Below, piece after piece: positions 1-8,362 of a DNA stretch of 64,000 nucleotides. Position 1 is the first letter of the stretch; every line of letters starts with the position of its first letter. Under the pieces are notes generated by a model. That model saw nothing but the letters and a program-made list of their open reading frames with translations. It was not told the origin of the DNA and did no database searches. Both the position numbers and the translations under genes were made by a program. Source of the DNA: Yoonia vestfoldensis SKA53 (GTDB lineage Bacteria; Pseudomonadota; Alphaproteobacteria; Rhodobacterales; Rhodobacteraceae); NCBI RefSeq assembly GCF_000152785.1, contig NZ_CH672414.1:277615-341614 (forward strand), written 5' to 3'.

Positions 1-617
1 GCGGCTGCGACTTCGGCCTCTTTTGCGGGGATGGTCGTGGCATCCAGCTCGGCCAGTTTTGCCGCGCCTGCCGCGATATAAAGCCCCAGTTCAGTATAGA
101 ATTGCAGCGTCTTGTCATAGAGCATGTCAAGGCTTTCGATATCTTTCAGCAGCACATGTTCATGGCGCAAAAGATCATCGGTGATCTTGTCGATCTGGCC
201 TTGGACCTCTTCGAAACGGGCGGTGAATTTGGCGATCGGTGCGGCGCGCCCGATCAGCTTTTCCCACCATGTCCGGTCGCGGCGCACGTCGAGTTCCGAC
301 ACCGAAAATCCCCGGATCGTGGTGACCATATTGCGCAGGCTGTCACCGGCGGGGCCGACATCCTTGTTGCGCACACCGGCCAGCATGCTTTGGCTGATCG
401 CCTGCAAATCGGTCTGGGCGGATGCGCCGAAGGACACGATGGAATTGGTATCCCCGATACTGATTTCGGCCATGCGGCGGGTGATTTCCGTCTTGGTCGG
501 CGCATCGGCGCTGTCCAGCACGATCAGATCGCGGGGCAGGTCGGGCAACACCACGGCTGTGACCTTTTCAACATCGGCGACTGCCTTGGCGGCCTGTTCA
601 CGGGTAAATTCTGACAT
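1..617 (-). CDS. TelA-like toxic anion resistance family protein (3' part, runs off the left edge)
   Basis: The minus strand is open from an ATG at 615-617 to the window edge, giving about 205 residues starting MSEFTREQAA. The soluble, helix-rich sequence with no membrane segment, including MLAGVRNKDVGPAGDSL and RAAPIAKFTARFEEVQ, matches the TelA/KlaA family as I know it. TelA proteins are linked to tellurite and other toxic-anion tolerance, but their biochemistry is unresolved. The start overlaps the stop of the XpaC-like gene by one base (TGATG), so the two are translationally coupled. TelA next to XpaC is a recurring pair in alphaproteobacteria. The C-terminus is missing. Confidence 0.82.
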   Translation of the reverse strand, partial: MSEFTREQAAKAVADVEKVTAVVLPDLPRDLIVLDSADAPTKTEITRRMAEISIGDTNSIVSFGASAQTDLQAISQSMLAGVRNKDVGPAGDSLRNMVTTIRGFSVSELDVRRDRTWWEKLIGRAAPIAKFTARFEEVQGQIDKITDDLLRHEHVLLKDIESLDMLYDKTLQFYTELGLYIAAGAAKLAELDATTIPAKEAEVAA

Positions 618-1510
618 CACTCGTTCCCTTTTGTTTTCAGGCTTACGCCCTCTCGCTGCAACCGGTCCCGCAGCACGTTGATTTCAATATCCATGTCGGC
701 ATGGTCATCCACCAGTATCTTTTCGGTACGGGCGGCAAAGTTCTGCTCAAGATCGGTCAACAAAGATTCGTATTTGGCGCGCGCTGTGGTGTCATTGGTA
801 TGGCGATACAGGGCCACAAACTTGGCCGTCGCGTCACGCGCCCCCATCAGATAGACGCCCAGATAGCGGCGTACGCTGGTCAGATCGCGGGGGTCGGCCT
901 CGACCGTGGCGATCATGTGCCGCGCGGTTTGCTGAAATATGGCGACCCGAGCGATCAGGCGGCGGTCGTTCAGGCTGGCGATGGTGGTGGTCATCTGGGC
1001 CAAATGTGCCTCGGCCTCGTCCACCACCCGCGCGACCCGGTCTTGTTGAAACCGGTCCAGTCCCGCGACCTGTTTGTCGGCCAAAGGGTCGATCCCGAAA
1101 GCCGCGACATGCAGCGCAAGCGCGGCCACCCCATATAGCGCCGACCCCATGATGTCGCTGTCGCCGGTCAGGGCCGCAAGCGCCACGCCAAGCCCGGTCA
1201 ACGCCGAGGCCAGTATCTTGCGCGGCAGCATAGGGCGGCGCGCGATCTTGCGCGCGTCATAGGCGGCCTGTGCGCGCAGGCCTTCCTGCAACAGCCACGC
1301 GGCCAGCGTCAGAACCCCCGCACCGGCCAAAGCAGTGACCAGCGCCGCGGGGCCAGCACCCAATGATGTGACCACCAACACAATCGGCGGGGCATATAAA
1401 AGACGTCCGCGCGATCCCGCCGCCTTGATCCGCACCGGATCGACCGCAGCGGCGCGCGGCTGGGGTGCGGCCGCGTCGGGGCTGAACCTGCCACCAAACC
1501 GCCGTGCCAT
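617..1510 (-). CDS. XpaC-like (5-bromo-4-chloroindolyl phosphate hydrolysis family) membrane protein
   Basis: A 297-residue protein with a basic N-terminus and two pairs of hydrophobic segments (about 38-75 and 98-140). A soluble helical C-terminal half follows, with coiled-coil character (about 150-290), ending in a charged tail. This layout and the partnership with a TelA-like gene fit the XpaC family. The family name comes from an indirect X-phos hydrolysis phenotype; I see no phosphatase motif, so an enzymatic role is doubtful. It probably scaffolds or anchors the TelA-like protein at the inner membrane (inference). Its start overlaps the stop of the upstream small membrane gene by one base. 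Confidence 0.75.
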   Translation of the reverse strand: MARRFGGRFSPDAAAPQPRAAAVDPVRIKAAGSRGRLLYAPPIVLVVTSLGAGPAALVTALAGAGVLTLAAWLLQEGLRAQAAYDARKIARRPMLPRKILASALTGLGVALAALTGDSDIMGSALYGVAALALHVAAFGIDPLADKQVAGLDRFQQDRVARVVDEAEAHLAQMTTTIASLNDRRLIARVAIFQQTARHMIATVEADPRDLTSVRRYLGVYLMGARDATAKFVALYRHTNDTTARAKYESLLTDLEQNFAARTEKILVDDHADMDIEINVLRDRLQREGVSLKTKGNE

Positions 1511-1713
1511 CAGGCCGAGCCCAGCCAGCCGCTTGTCACACCGAACATCAGCACGACCAATACGATATAGGAAATCCGGCGAAACGGGGCTGGCATCGGC
1601 TCTGGGTCCTTGTCTGCGGCACCACCCGCCATCACGCGCACAGCCCCCAGCACAGCCAGAAAGCCCAGCGCCAGAACGGCGACAAAGCTCAGCAGCAGGA
1701 TCAGACGCAGCAT
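1510..1713 (-). CDS. Small two-TM membrane protein, first gene of the xpaC-telA operon
   Basis: A 67-residue protein with two hydrophobic helices (about 3-28 and 47-62) joined by a short charged, proline-containing loop (ADKDPEPMPAPFRR). The stop shares one base with the XpaC-like start, as in the next junction, so three genes form one tightly coupled unit. I do not recognise a family. Its position suggests an accessory membrane subunit of the XpaC/TelA pair. Coupling and composition argue that it is a real gene rather than a shadow ORF. Confidence 0.65.
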   Translation of the reverse strand: MLRLILLLSFVAVLALGFLAVLGAVRVMAGGAADKDPEPMPAPFRRISYIVLVVLMFGVTSGWLGSA

Positions 1714-1803
1714 GGCAATGGTACTCCTGTCATGGTTGATTACCAGATAGGAAACATCGCAGCCGATTACGAGAGTTTTACATCAAATCGCAGCGTGAAA
1801 CGC

Positions 1804-2622
1804 TCAGCCCTGCCGTTTTTTGCCGGTAACGGGCCGGTTGACCGGCTTGCGGACCCGTGTGGGTTTGGCGCTGTCCTTGCCCAGATCCTTATCGCTCAAC
1901 CCCAGCTGGTCGCGCACCACGCGGCCCTTGACCTCTTCGACGGCGCCGGCCTCCAGGTTGCCCAGCTGGAACGGGCCATAGCTGACACGGATCAGGCGGT
2001 TTACGGTCACGCCGATCGCCTCCATCGCGCGGCGGATCTCGCGGTTCTTGCCTTCACGCAGGCTGACCGTTAGCCAGGCATTTGCGCCCTGCTGGCGGTC
2101 AAAGGTCACGATCATCGGCTGATACCGGATACCGTCCACCGTGATGCCCGCGCGCAATTGTTCCAGCCGCGCCTCGCTGACCGATCCATTGATGCGCACG
2201 CGATAGCGGCGCAACCAACCGGTACTGGGCAATTCCAAGCGCCGTTTGACGCCGCCGTCATTGGTCAACAACAACAAGCCTTCGGAATTCAGGTCCAGCC
2301 GGCCGACCGACATCACCCGTGGCATGTCTTCGGGCAAAGACGCAAAGACCGTTGGGCGGTCCTTTTCGTCGCGCTCGGTTGTCACAAGGCCGGCAGGCTT
2401 GTGATACAGCCAGATGCGCGGGGCCTCGGGCGCGCGCATGGCCTTGCCATCCACCACGATCCGGTCGGCATCGGTGACATTCAGCGCAGGGCTGGTGATG
2501 ACCTTGCCGTTCACGCTGACGCGGCCTTCGGTGATCATGCGTTCAGCGTCACGGCGGCTTGCGACACCGGCACGCGACAGGACTTTGGCGATCCGGTCGC
2601 CCTGGGGTGTATCATTGCTCAT
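1804..2622 (-). CDS. rluB: 23S rRNA pseudouridine synthase, RluB/RsuA family
   Basis: A 272-residue protein with an N-terminal S4 RNA-binding domain (about 9-56, GVASRRDAERMI) and a RsuA/RluB-type catalytic domain. The active-site block SVGRLDLNSEGLLLLTND places the nucleophilic aspartate at residue 110. KNREIRRAMEAIG near 195-210 is also typical. A basic C-terminal tail (about 245-272) is common in RluB and probably binds rRNA. The enzyme isomerises a uridine in 23S rRNA; RluB rather than RsuA, RluE or RluF is chosen from length and tail. It is divergent from tadA, 64 bp away, an arrangement I know from Rhodobacterales. Confidence 0.9.
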   Translation of the reverse strand: MSNDTPQGDRIAKVLSRAGVASRRDAERMITEGRVSVNGKVITSPALNVTDADRIVVDGKAMRAPEAPRIWLYHKPAGLVTTERDEKDRPTVFASLPEDMPRVMSVGRLDLNSEGLLLLTNDGGVKRRLELPSTGWLRRYRVRINGSVSEARLEQLRAGITVDGIRYQPMIVTFDRQQGANAWLTVSLREGKNREIRRAMEAIGVTVNRLIRVSYGPFQLGNLEAGAVEEVKGRVVRDQLGLSDKDLGKDSAKPTRVRKPVNRPVTGKKRQG

Positions 2623-2686
2623 CGCGCACCCTTAGCCGCTTTGATCGGCCCTTGCCAGAGATTGCGCGCGCAGGCATCACTCAGCC

Positions 2687-3133
2687 ATGGTTTTTCGCTC
2701 GCATATGGATATCGCACTGACCGAGGCGCGCGCCGCCGCCGCCCGCGGCGAGGTGCCGGTCGGTGCCGTGATCACGCAGGATGGCGCGATCATCGCGCAG
2801 GCGGGCAACCGCACACGCGAATTGAACGACCCGACCGCGCATGCCGAAATGCTCGCGATCCGCGCCGCCTGTGCCGCCTTGGGGCAAGAACGGCTGACGG
2901 GCTGCGATCTTTACGTCACGCTTGAACCTTGCCCGATGTGCGCCGCCGCTATCAGCAATGCGCGCATTGCGCGGCTTTACTACGCCGCAGCCGACCCCAA
3001 ATCGGGCGGCGTGGCCCAAGGCCCGCGCATCTTCACCCATCCGCAATGCCACCACCGGCCCGATGTCTATGACGGCATCAGCGCCACAGCGGCCGAACAG
3101 CTCTTGCGCGATTTCTTCGCCGCAAAACGCTGA
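2687..3133 (+). CDS. tadA: tRNA-specific adenosine deaminase TadA
   Basis: A 148-residue zinc deaminase that converts A34 of tRNA-Arg(ACG) to inosine. The first zinc site is HAE (His52, Glu54 as proton shuttle), and the second is PCPMC (Cys82 and Cys85). N-terminal EARAAAARGEVPVGAVI and C-terminal EQLLRDFFAAKR fit TadA rather than cytosine deaminases. The start at 2687 gives MVFRSHMDIAL; Met7 at 2705 is an alternative. A copy of the dispersed intergenic repeat begins four bases after the stop. Confidence 0.95.
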   Translation: MVFRSHMDIALTEARAAAARGEVPVGAVITQDGAIIAQAGNRTRELNDPTAHAEMLAIRAACAALGQERLTGCDLYVTLEPCPMCAAAISNARIARLYYAAADPKSGGVAQGPRIFTHPQCHHRPDVYDGISATAAEQLLRDFFAAKR

Positions 3134-3136
3134 TCG

Positions 3137-3179
3137 CATCTTCTTATTTCCAAAAATACTCCCGCCGGAGGCATAAAAG
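3137..3179 (+). repeat. Dispersed intergenic repeat, copy 1
   Basis: It begins CATCTTCTTATTTCC and ends CCGCCGGAGGCATAAAAG, four bases after the tadA stop. It lies just upstream of the ceramidase-family gene, whose own Shine-Dalgarno (GAAAGG, 3198-3203) lies further downstream. It shares the CCGCCGGAGGC core with five other places in this window. Confidence 0.8.
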
Positions 3180-3209
3180 TTTTTCCACCCCGCCCCTGAA
3201 AGGCCCCCC

Positions 3210-3863
3210 ATGGACTGGCACAGCCATATCGACGCCTATTGCGAAAGGATCGACCCCGGGTTCTGGTCCGAACCGATCAACGCGCTGACCAATCTGGCCT
3301 TCCTTGTGGCCGCCCTTTGGGTCTGGCCACGCACAGCGGGGCTGCCACTGGCGCGTGCTTTGGCCGCGATCGTGTTTGCCATCGGGATTGGCAGCTTGCT
3401 GTTTCACACTTTCGCGACACTTTGGTCCGCGCTCATGGATGTCGTCCCCATCGGGGCCTTCATCCTGCTTTATCTTTTCGCCGTGCATCGTGACGTGATC
3501 GGGCTGGGGCTTTGGTCTGCCTTGGGGGCGACGGCGCTGTTTATCCCCTTTGCCGCGATCATGGTGCCGCTGTTGGGGATGCTGCCGTTTTTCGGCATTT
3601 CCGCCTTTTACTGGACCGTGCCGATCCTGCTGGTGATCTACGCGCTGGCCTTGCGCAAAACGCCCCAGATCACGCGCGGGTTCCTGACGGGGGCTGTGCT
3701 GCTGGCGTTGTCGATCAGCGCGCGGTCGGTTGATGAAACCCTGTGCAATCTCCTGCCTTTTGGCACTCATTTCCTGTGGCATGTCTTCAATGCAGTGATG
3801 CTGGCATGGATGATCCTTGTTTACCGCCGCCATATGCTTGCGGGCGCGGCCCGAGACCGCTAA
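3210..3863 (+). CDS. Ceramidase-family (CREST) integral membrane hydrolase
   Basis: A 217-residue protein with about seven hydrophobic helices. Signature blocks of the alkaline ceramidase family are visible: YCERIDPGFWSEPINALTN near the N-terminus, GSLLFHTFATLWSALMDVVP at about 60-80, and HFLWHVFNA near 190. The His, Ser and Asp residues in these blocks are the expected zinc ligands and catalytic residues. CREST family members cleave amide bonds in lipids. Whether the substrate here is a ceramide or another amide-linked lipid (such as an ornithine lipid) cannot be told from sequence. The start is supported by GAAAGG at 3198-3203. Confidence 0.82.
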   Translation: MDWHSHIDAYCERIDPGFWSEPINALTNLAFLVAALWVWPRTAGLPLARALAAIVFAIGIGSLLFHTFATLWSALMDVVPIGAFILLYLFAVHRDVIGLGLWSALGATALFIPFAAIMVPLLGMLPFFGISAFYWTVPILLVIYALALRKTPQITRGFLTGAVLLALSISARSVDETLCNLLPFGTHFLWHVFNAVMLAWMILVYRRHMLAGAARDR

Positions 3864-3897
3864 ACGCGCAGGAAGATTGCACCGGAGAGTTCTGCCA

Positions 3898-4185
3898 ATG
3901 TCGATTGATACCGAAACCGCCCGCCGCGTGGCCAAGCTTGCCCGCATCGAGGTTGCCGAAGAGGCGCTGCCCGCGCTCGCCTCTGAATTCAACGCGATCC
4001 TCGGGTTCATCGAACAATTGAACGAGGTTGATGTCGACGGCGTCGAGCCGATGACCTCTGTCACGCCACAGCGGCTGACACGCCGCGCTGATGTGGTGAC
4101 CGACGGCAACCAACAGGCCGCCGTGCTGAAAAACGCGCCCGATGCGCGCGAAGGATTTTTTGCCGTGCCAAAGGTGGTAGAATAA
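3898..4185 (+). CDS. gatC: Aspartyl/glutamyl-tRNA amidotransferase subunit C
   Basis: A 95-residue protein starting [17 protein letters not shown], the usual GatC N-terminus. GatC clamps GatA and GatB in the enzyme that amidates Glu-tRNA(Gln) and/or Asp-tRNA(Asn). The C-terminal block [12 protein letters not shown] is diagnostic. Start chosen from GGAGAG at 3884-3889, eight bases before ATG 3898; the frame is open further upstream but the extra residues look unlike GatC. The stop overlaps gatA by one base (TAATG). gatB is not in this window. Confidence 0.95.
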   Translation: MSIDTETARRVAKLARIEVAEEALPALASEFNAILGFIEQLNEVDVDGVEPMTSVTPQRLTRRADVVTDGNQQAAVLKNAPDAREGFFAVPKVVE

Positions 4186-5666
4186 TGTCCGATCTGACCA
4201 AACTGACCATCGCCGGTGCCCGCGACGCCATGCGCAAAGGCGATGTCACCAGCGCCGAGATTACGCAGGCCTGCCTGACCGCCATCGAGGGTGCCGATGC
4301 CTTGGGTGCTTTCGTGCATAAAACCCCTGAGATCGCATTGGCGCAGGCGCAGGCCGCCGATGCGCGGATCAAGGCGGGGGATGCCCCCGCGATGTGTGGC
4401 ATCCCGCTGGGGATCAAGGATTTGTTCTGCACCAAGGGTGTGCCGTCGCAGGCCGCGTCCCGCATCTTGGAAGGCTTCAAGCCGGAATACGAATCCACCG
4501 TCACTGGCAAGCTGTTCGATGCCGGTGCCGTGATGCTGGGCAAGCTGAACATGGACGAATTCGCCATGGGCTCGTCCAACGAAACATCCGTCTACGGGCC
4601 AGCGATCAACCCTTGGAAGGTCGACGACCGCAACCTGACGCCCGGTGGCTCTTCGGGCGGGTCGGCCAGCGCTGTTGCTGCTGACCTCTGCCTTGCCGCG
4701 ACCGGCACCGATACCGGCGGGTCGATCCGCCAGCCTGCGGCCTTTACCGGCATCACCGGTTTGAAACCGACCTATGGGCGCGTGTCGCGCTGGGGCATCG
4801 TGGCCTTTGCCTCGTCGCTGGATCAGGCGGGACCGATGACCAAGGACGTGCGCGATTGCGCCATCATGTTGCAGGCGATGTGCGGCCATGACGCCCGTGA
4901 CAGCACCAGCGCCGATCTGCCTGTGCCGGATTTCGAGGCGGCCCTGACCGGCGACATCAAGGGCAAGACCATCGGCATCCCCCGCGAATACCGGATGGAT
5001 GGCACCCCCGCCGAAATTGAAAAGCTTTGGTCCGACGGCACCGCGATGCTGCGCGACGCCGGCGCCAAGATCGTCGATATCAGCCTGCCGCATACAAAAT
5101 ACGCGCTGCCCGCCTATTACGTCATCGCCCCGGCCGAGGCGTCTTCGAACCTTGCGCGCTATGACGGCGTGCGTTTTGGCCACCGCGCGAAACTGGGCGC
5201 AGGCGACGGCATTACGCAGATGTATGAAAAGACCCGCGCCGAAGGCTTTGGCCCAGAGGTGCAGCGCCGTGTCATGGTCGGCACCTATGTGCTGTCGGCG
5301 GGGTTCTATGATGCCTATTACAACCGCGCGCGCCGGGTGCGGACCCTGATCAAGCGGGACTTTGACGATGCCTTTGCCGCCGGTGTCGATGCGATCCTGA
5401 CGCCTGCGACGCCGTCTGCGGCCTTTGGCATCGGGGAAATGGCGGATGCGGACCCGATCAAGATGTATCTCAACGATGTGTTCACCGTCACCGTGAACCT
5501 TGCCGGTCTGCCCGGCATCGCGGTGCCCACTGGGCGCGACGCGCAGGGGCTGCCGCTGGGGCTGCAATTGATTGGACGCCCGTGGGAAGAGGCAGAATTG
5601 CTCAACATCGCCTACCGGCTGGAAACGGCGGCAGGCTTTGTGGCCAAGCCCGCCAAGTGGTGGTAG
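4185..5666 (+). CDS. gatA: Aspartyl/glutamyl-tRNA amidotransferase subunit A
   Basis: A 493-residue amidase-signature enzyme that hydrolyses glutamine and passes ammonia to GatB. The Ser-cisSer-Lys triad is visible: Lys78 in [10 protein letters not shown], Ser156 in [11 protein letters not shown] and Ser180 in [14 protein letters not shown]. Length is normal for GatA. It is coupled to gatC by a one-base overlap. On the opposite strand a 978-codon frame runs through this whole region, but it is a GC-composition artefact. Confidence 0.97.
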   Translation: MSDLTKLTIAGARDAMRKGDVTSAEITQACLTAIEGADALGAFVHKTPEIALAQAQAADARIKAGDAPAMCGIPLGIKDLFCTKGVPSQAASRILEGFKPEYESTVTGKLFDAGAVMLGKLNMDEFAMGSSNETSVYGPAINPWKVDDRNLTPGGSSGGSASAVAADLCLAATGTDTGGSIRQPAAFTGITGLKPTYGRVSRWGIVAFASSLDQAGPMTKDVRDCAIMLQAMCGHDARDSTSADLPVPDFEAALTGDIKGKTIGIPREYRMDGTPAEIEKLWSDGTAMLRDAGAKIVDISLPHTKYALPAYYVIAPAEASSNLARYDGVRFGHRAKLGAGDGITQMYEKTRAEGFGPEVQRRVMVGTYVLSAGFYDAYYNRARRVRTLIKRDFDDAFAAGVDAILTPATPSAAFGIGEMADADPIKMYLNDVFTVTVNLAGLPGIAVPTGRDAQGLPLGLQLIGRPWEEAELLNIAYRLETAAGFVAKPAKWW

Positions 5667-5706
5667 TTTCGATTGGGTGAAATCAGGTGATATGGGTGTG
5701 GATGGC

Positions 5707-6420
5707 ATGAAAACAGGTCTCTTGATCTTGGTCGGTGCGCTTGTTCTGTCAGCCTGCGCACAGCAGCAATTCGACCGCCCGCGCGGCGTCGGTTTTGATG
5801 ACCTGTCGAATTTCGATACCGACCGCGCCCGCCGCGAGGCGGCATTGGCAGGGGCGGTCGATCCTTTCGCGCCGCCACCGGCCGTACAATCCACCCCGAT
5901 CGGCCCTGTTGGCGGTGTGATAGCTGCCAGCGATCTTGCTGCGGCAGGTATCGGCCAAGGCGGCACAGGCGCGCCGCTTGCGTCATCACCTGCGCAGCCT
6001 GGTCTTGTGCCGCAGATCGCGACCAATACAGGTATTTCCGACGAACAGGATTTTGATGCTGTCGCCGGGCGTGAAACCATTGAAAGCGACGCACAGCGCC
6101 GTCAGGCCGCGATTGCCGCTCAGGAACAGATTGCGCCGCAACCCTTGCCTGAACGCCCCGCAGCCACTGGACCCAATGTCGTGGAATATGCGCTGACCGC
6201 CCCCAATGCCAAAGGGCAGGAATGGTACAGCCGGTCGCTTTTGTCCGGTCAGGCGCGGTTCCAGCGCAATTGCGCGGCCTATGCGACGGCGGATGATGCG
6301 CAGCGTGATTTCCTTGCCCGCGGCGGGCCGGAACGTGACCGTTTGGGCATCGACCCCGATGGCGACGGTTTTGCCTGCGGCTGGGACCCAGAGCCGTTTC
6401 GCCGGGCCGTGCAAAACTGA
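5707..6420 (+). CDS. Lipoprotein with C-terminal Excalibur-like calcium-binding motif
   Basis: The 237-residue product has a lipoprotein signal (LLILVGALVLSACAQQ, lipobox LSAC). A long low-complexity Ala/Pro/Gln region follows (about 40-165). The C-terminal module has NCAAYATADDAQRDF, then GIDPDGDGFACGWDP, which resembles the DxDxDGxxC calcium-binding Excalibur motif with paired cysteines. It likely sits in the periplasm on a membrane anchor. The start is uncertain: ATG 5707 gives the cleanest signal peptide, while GTG 5698 is seven bases after AGGTGA (5685-5690) and ATG 5692 is also in frame. Function unknown; next to a cell-wall amidase, a peptidoglycan-associated role is possible. Confidence 0.75.
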   Translation: MKTGLLILVGALVLSACAQQQFDRPRGVGFDDLSNFDTDRARREAALAGAVDPFAPPPAVQSTPIGPVGGVIAASDLAAAGIGQGGTGAPLASSPAQPGLVPQIATNTGISDEQDFDAVAGRETIESDAQRRQAAIAAQEQIAPQPLPERPAATGPNVVEYALTAPNAKGQEWYSRSLLSGQARFQRNCAAYATADDAQRDFLARGGPERDRLGIDPDGDGFACGWDPEPFRRAVQN

Positions 6421-7097
6421 TCCGCGCGGACCGTCAATCGCCCAATTGCGGGCCGCGCCGCGATGGCGCACGGCCTGACATGGTGGTGATTCATTACACC
6501 GCCATGGCCAGCGCCGCGGCTGCCTGTGACACGCTGTGTAATCCCGCCACGCAGGTTTCTGCCCATTACCTGATCGTGCAGGATGGCACATTGCTGTCGC
6601 TGGTGCCCGAGGACTTGCGCGCATGGCATGCAGGCGCGGGCCGCTGGGGGGCGGTCAGTGATGTGAACAGCCATTCCATCGGGATCGAGCTTGCCAATGA
6701 CGGGGCCAGCCCCTTTGCCGCCCCTTTGATGGACGCGCTGGAAGATCTGTTGCGTGCGATCATGCCGCGCTGGGATATCCCGCCCGCGCGGGTGATCGGC
6801 CATTCCGACATGGCGCCGCAGCGCAAGATCGACCCCGGCCCGCGGTTCGACTGGCGCAGGCTGGCATTGCAGGGCCTGTCGGTCTGGCCGGAAGCAGGGC
6901 AGGCTGACCCCGCCGGTTTCGCCGCCGGTATGCGTGCCTTTGGCTATACCGCGACGGATGATCCGGATTTGTTGTTGCAATGCTTTCGCCTGCGGTTCCG
7001 GCCTTGGGCGCGCGGCCCGCTGGATGCCACCGATGCGGGCCTGATCGCGGACCTTGCCCGCCGTTTCCCCGTTGACGCGGGCGGGCAGGCTGCCTAA
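6420..7097 (+). CDS. N-acetylmuramoyl-L-alanine amidase (Amidase_2/AmiD type), start codon unusual
   Basis: A zinc amidase that cuts the bond between MurNAc and L-alanine. The zinc site is visible as VVIHYTAM (His) and GHSDMAPQRKIDPGP (His and the Lys/Asp environment). The C-terminal part has a peptidoglycan-binding-like helical stretch (FGYTATDDPDLLLQCFRLRF). The first ordinary start is ATG 6480, but the family's conserved N-terminal block SPNCGPRRDGARPDM is in frame just upstream. No ATG, GTG or TTG precedes it back to about 6360. Initiation at CTG 6417 or ATC 6420, overlapping the upstream stop, is my preferred reading. Anyone calling 6480 will lose about 20 residues. Confidence 0.85.
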   Translation: MRADRQSPNCGPRRDGARPDMVVIHYTAMASAAAACDTLCNPATQVSAHYLIVQDGTLLSLVPEDLRAWHAGAGRWGAVSDVNSHSIGIELANDGASPFAAPLMDALEDLLRAIMPRWDIPPARVIGHSDMAPQRKIDPGPRFDWRRLALQGLSVWPEAGQADPAGFAAGMRAFGYTATDDPDLLLQCFRLRFRPWARGPLDATDAGLIADLARRFPVDAGGQAA

Positions 7098-7104
7098 CTG
7101 GCGC

Positions 7105-7502
7105 TGCGCGGATGGCTGGATGGCTGCGGGCCTGTCATGGGTTCGAGGAAAGTCCGGACTCCACAAAGCACGGTGCCGGGTAACGCCCGGCGGGGGTAAC
7201 CCCAGGGAAAGCGCCACAGAGAACAGACTACCTCGTATAGCGGGGAAAAGGTGAAACGGTGGGGTAAGAGCCCACCGCGGGACGGGCAACCGGACCGGCA
7301 CGGCAAGCCCCACCGGGAGCAATGCCAAATAGGGACCGCGCGCGGTGTTGATCCTGCAAAGGATATCAGCCGCAGGGAGGCTTGAGCCCGAGCGGTCCGG
7401 GTTGGCAGCTAGAGAGCGTCTGGCAACAGGCGTTCCAGATGAATGGTCATCCAGGGTGGTTCGCCACCTGGACAGAATCCGGCTTACAGGCCATCCGCGC
7501 AA
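7105..7502 (+). ncRNA. rnpB: RNase P RNA (class A)
   Basis: The ribozyme that trims tRNA 5' ends. Universal blocks are present: GAGGAAAGTCCGGACTCC near 7143-7160, an AAAGGTGAAACGGTGGGGTAAGAG-like region near 7246-7270, and ACAGAATCCGGCTTACAGG near 7472-7490. The ends are set by stem P1: gcgcggatggc (7106-7116) pairs perfectly with gccatccgcgc (7490-7500). About 398 nt is normal for an alphaproteobacterial class A RNA. It starts only eight bases after the amidase stop, so its promoter should lie inside the amidase gene or it is processed from a longer transcript. Confidence 0.96.
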
Positions 7503-7702
7503 TTGATATTCCGACCCGATCAGGACCGGCCCAGACCAGACCAGCGGTATTGCCGTCAGGCCCATGATCCTGCCGCGCAGCCCGGTTGTGGTGACATACA
7601 CGCGATTGCGTGACACCGGCACTGGGGTAACCGACACACACACCCTTGCGCGCGCGCCCCGTGTTGCGCCTTTGCGCGGGGGGCAGACGGCGCGCTGGCG
7701 GG

Positions 7703-8113
7703 TTACTGGCTATCCACTGCGGCGGTTTCGGCAAGGCGCAGAAAGAAACCGGTGATCTCATCCGGCGTCGTGCGGTCCAATGCGCCAGCCGCGATATCCG
7801 ATTGTGACCAGATCCACGTCTTGGCGGGATCATGCAGCATCGCCCATTCCCCGAACACGCGGGCATCAGTGGGTTCCGCAACATGGACCGTCACTTCCAG
7901 ATGGCGGTCATCATGGCTGATCCGGCGGATTGCGTCGCGGACCTTATCCTGAGGCCCTTCGAGCCATTGCAGATAAATATCGGCGCGGCAGATCAATGCG
8001 CCGGTGATATCGTCGCGCGCATTGGCCTTGCGCGCCTGCATCAGGATGCTGCTCAGGATCGTTTCGTCAAATCCAAAGGGTTGGGACGTATAGATCGCGC
8101 GAAACAAGCTCAT
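7703..8113 (-). CDS. BLUF-domain blue-light sensor (stand-alone)
   Basis: A 136-residue protein that is almost entirely one BLUF domain, the FAD-binding blue-light sensor fold. The expected photocycle residues are present: Tyr8 (RAIYTS), Asn31 (KANARDDITG), Gln49 (IYLQWLEGP) and the Trp/Met pair in FGEWAML. IRRISHDDRHLEV is also typical. There is no fused output domain, so the signal must pass to a partner protein. Start: AGGAAAG lies just upstream of ATG 8113; the frame is open further 5' but without a better site. No light-regulated partner is obvious next door. Confidence 0.92.
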   Translation of the reverse strand: MSLFRAIYTSQPFGFDETILSSILMQARKANARDDITGALICRADIYLQWLEGPQDKVRDAIRRISHDDRHLEVTVHVAEPTDARVFGEWAMLHDPAKTWIWSQSDIAAGALDRTTPDEITGFFLRLAETAAVDSQ

Positions 8114-8280
8114 TATGGCGTCTTTCCTGTATGATTGCGGCGGATGGTGCAACATGGTGCTATCACGCTATCTGGCGTTATGGGCCGTTACAATGCCTGC
8201 CAACGGGGTTGCGGGGTCAACCTCGCCCTCCGGGGGCGGGTGTCAGCAGCAACTTCGCCCTGTTAATCGCCCGTTTGCGG

Positions 8281-8308
8281 TTGACTCGGCCCCGCTTCGC
8301 GGTAAAAG
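8281..8308 (+). promoter_or_regulatory. Candidate sigma-70 promoter of rpmG
   Basis: TTGACT at 8281-8286 is followed 16 bases later by TAAAAG at 8303-8308, giving a plausible -35/-10 pair 55 bp upstream of the rpmG start. The -10 is not a perfect TATAAT, so this is a sequence-only call. Confidence 0.45.
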
Positions 8309-8362
8309 GCAGCTTCAATCATACACCCGTGGGCCCAGCCCCGCGAAGCCGGAGAAGTGAAC

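Noticed and set aside
3144..6080. A 978-codon open frame on the minus strand across the ceramidase, gatC, gatA and lipoprotein genes
   Set aside because: It lies opposite four well-supported genes, has low-complexity Arg/Gly/Pro/His-rich sequence and no domain; GC-rich third positions in the true genes suppress stops on the other strand.
7054..7643. Several short frames on both strands in and around rnpB
   Set aside because: They lie in a certain structural RNA or its flank and have no protein family features.
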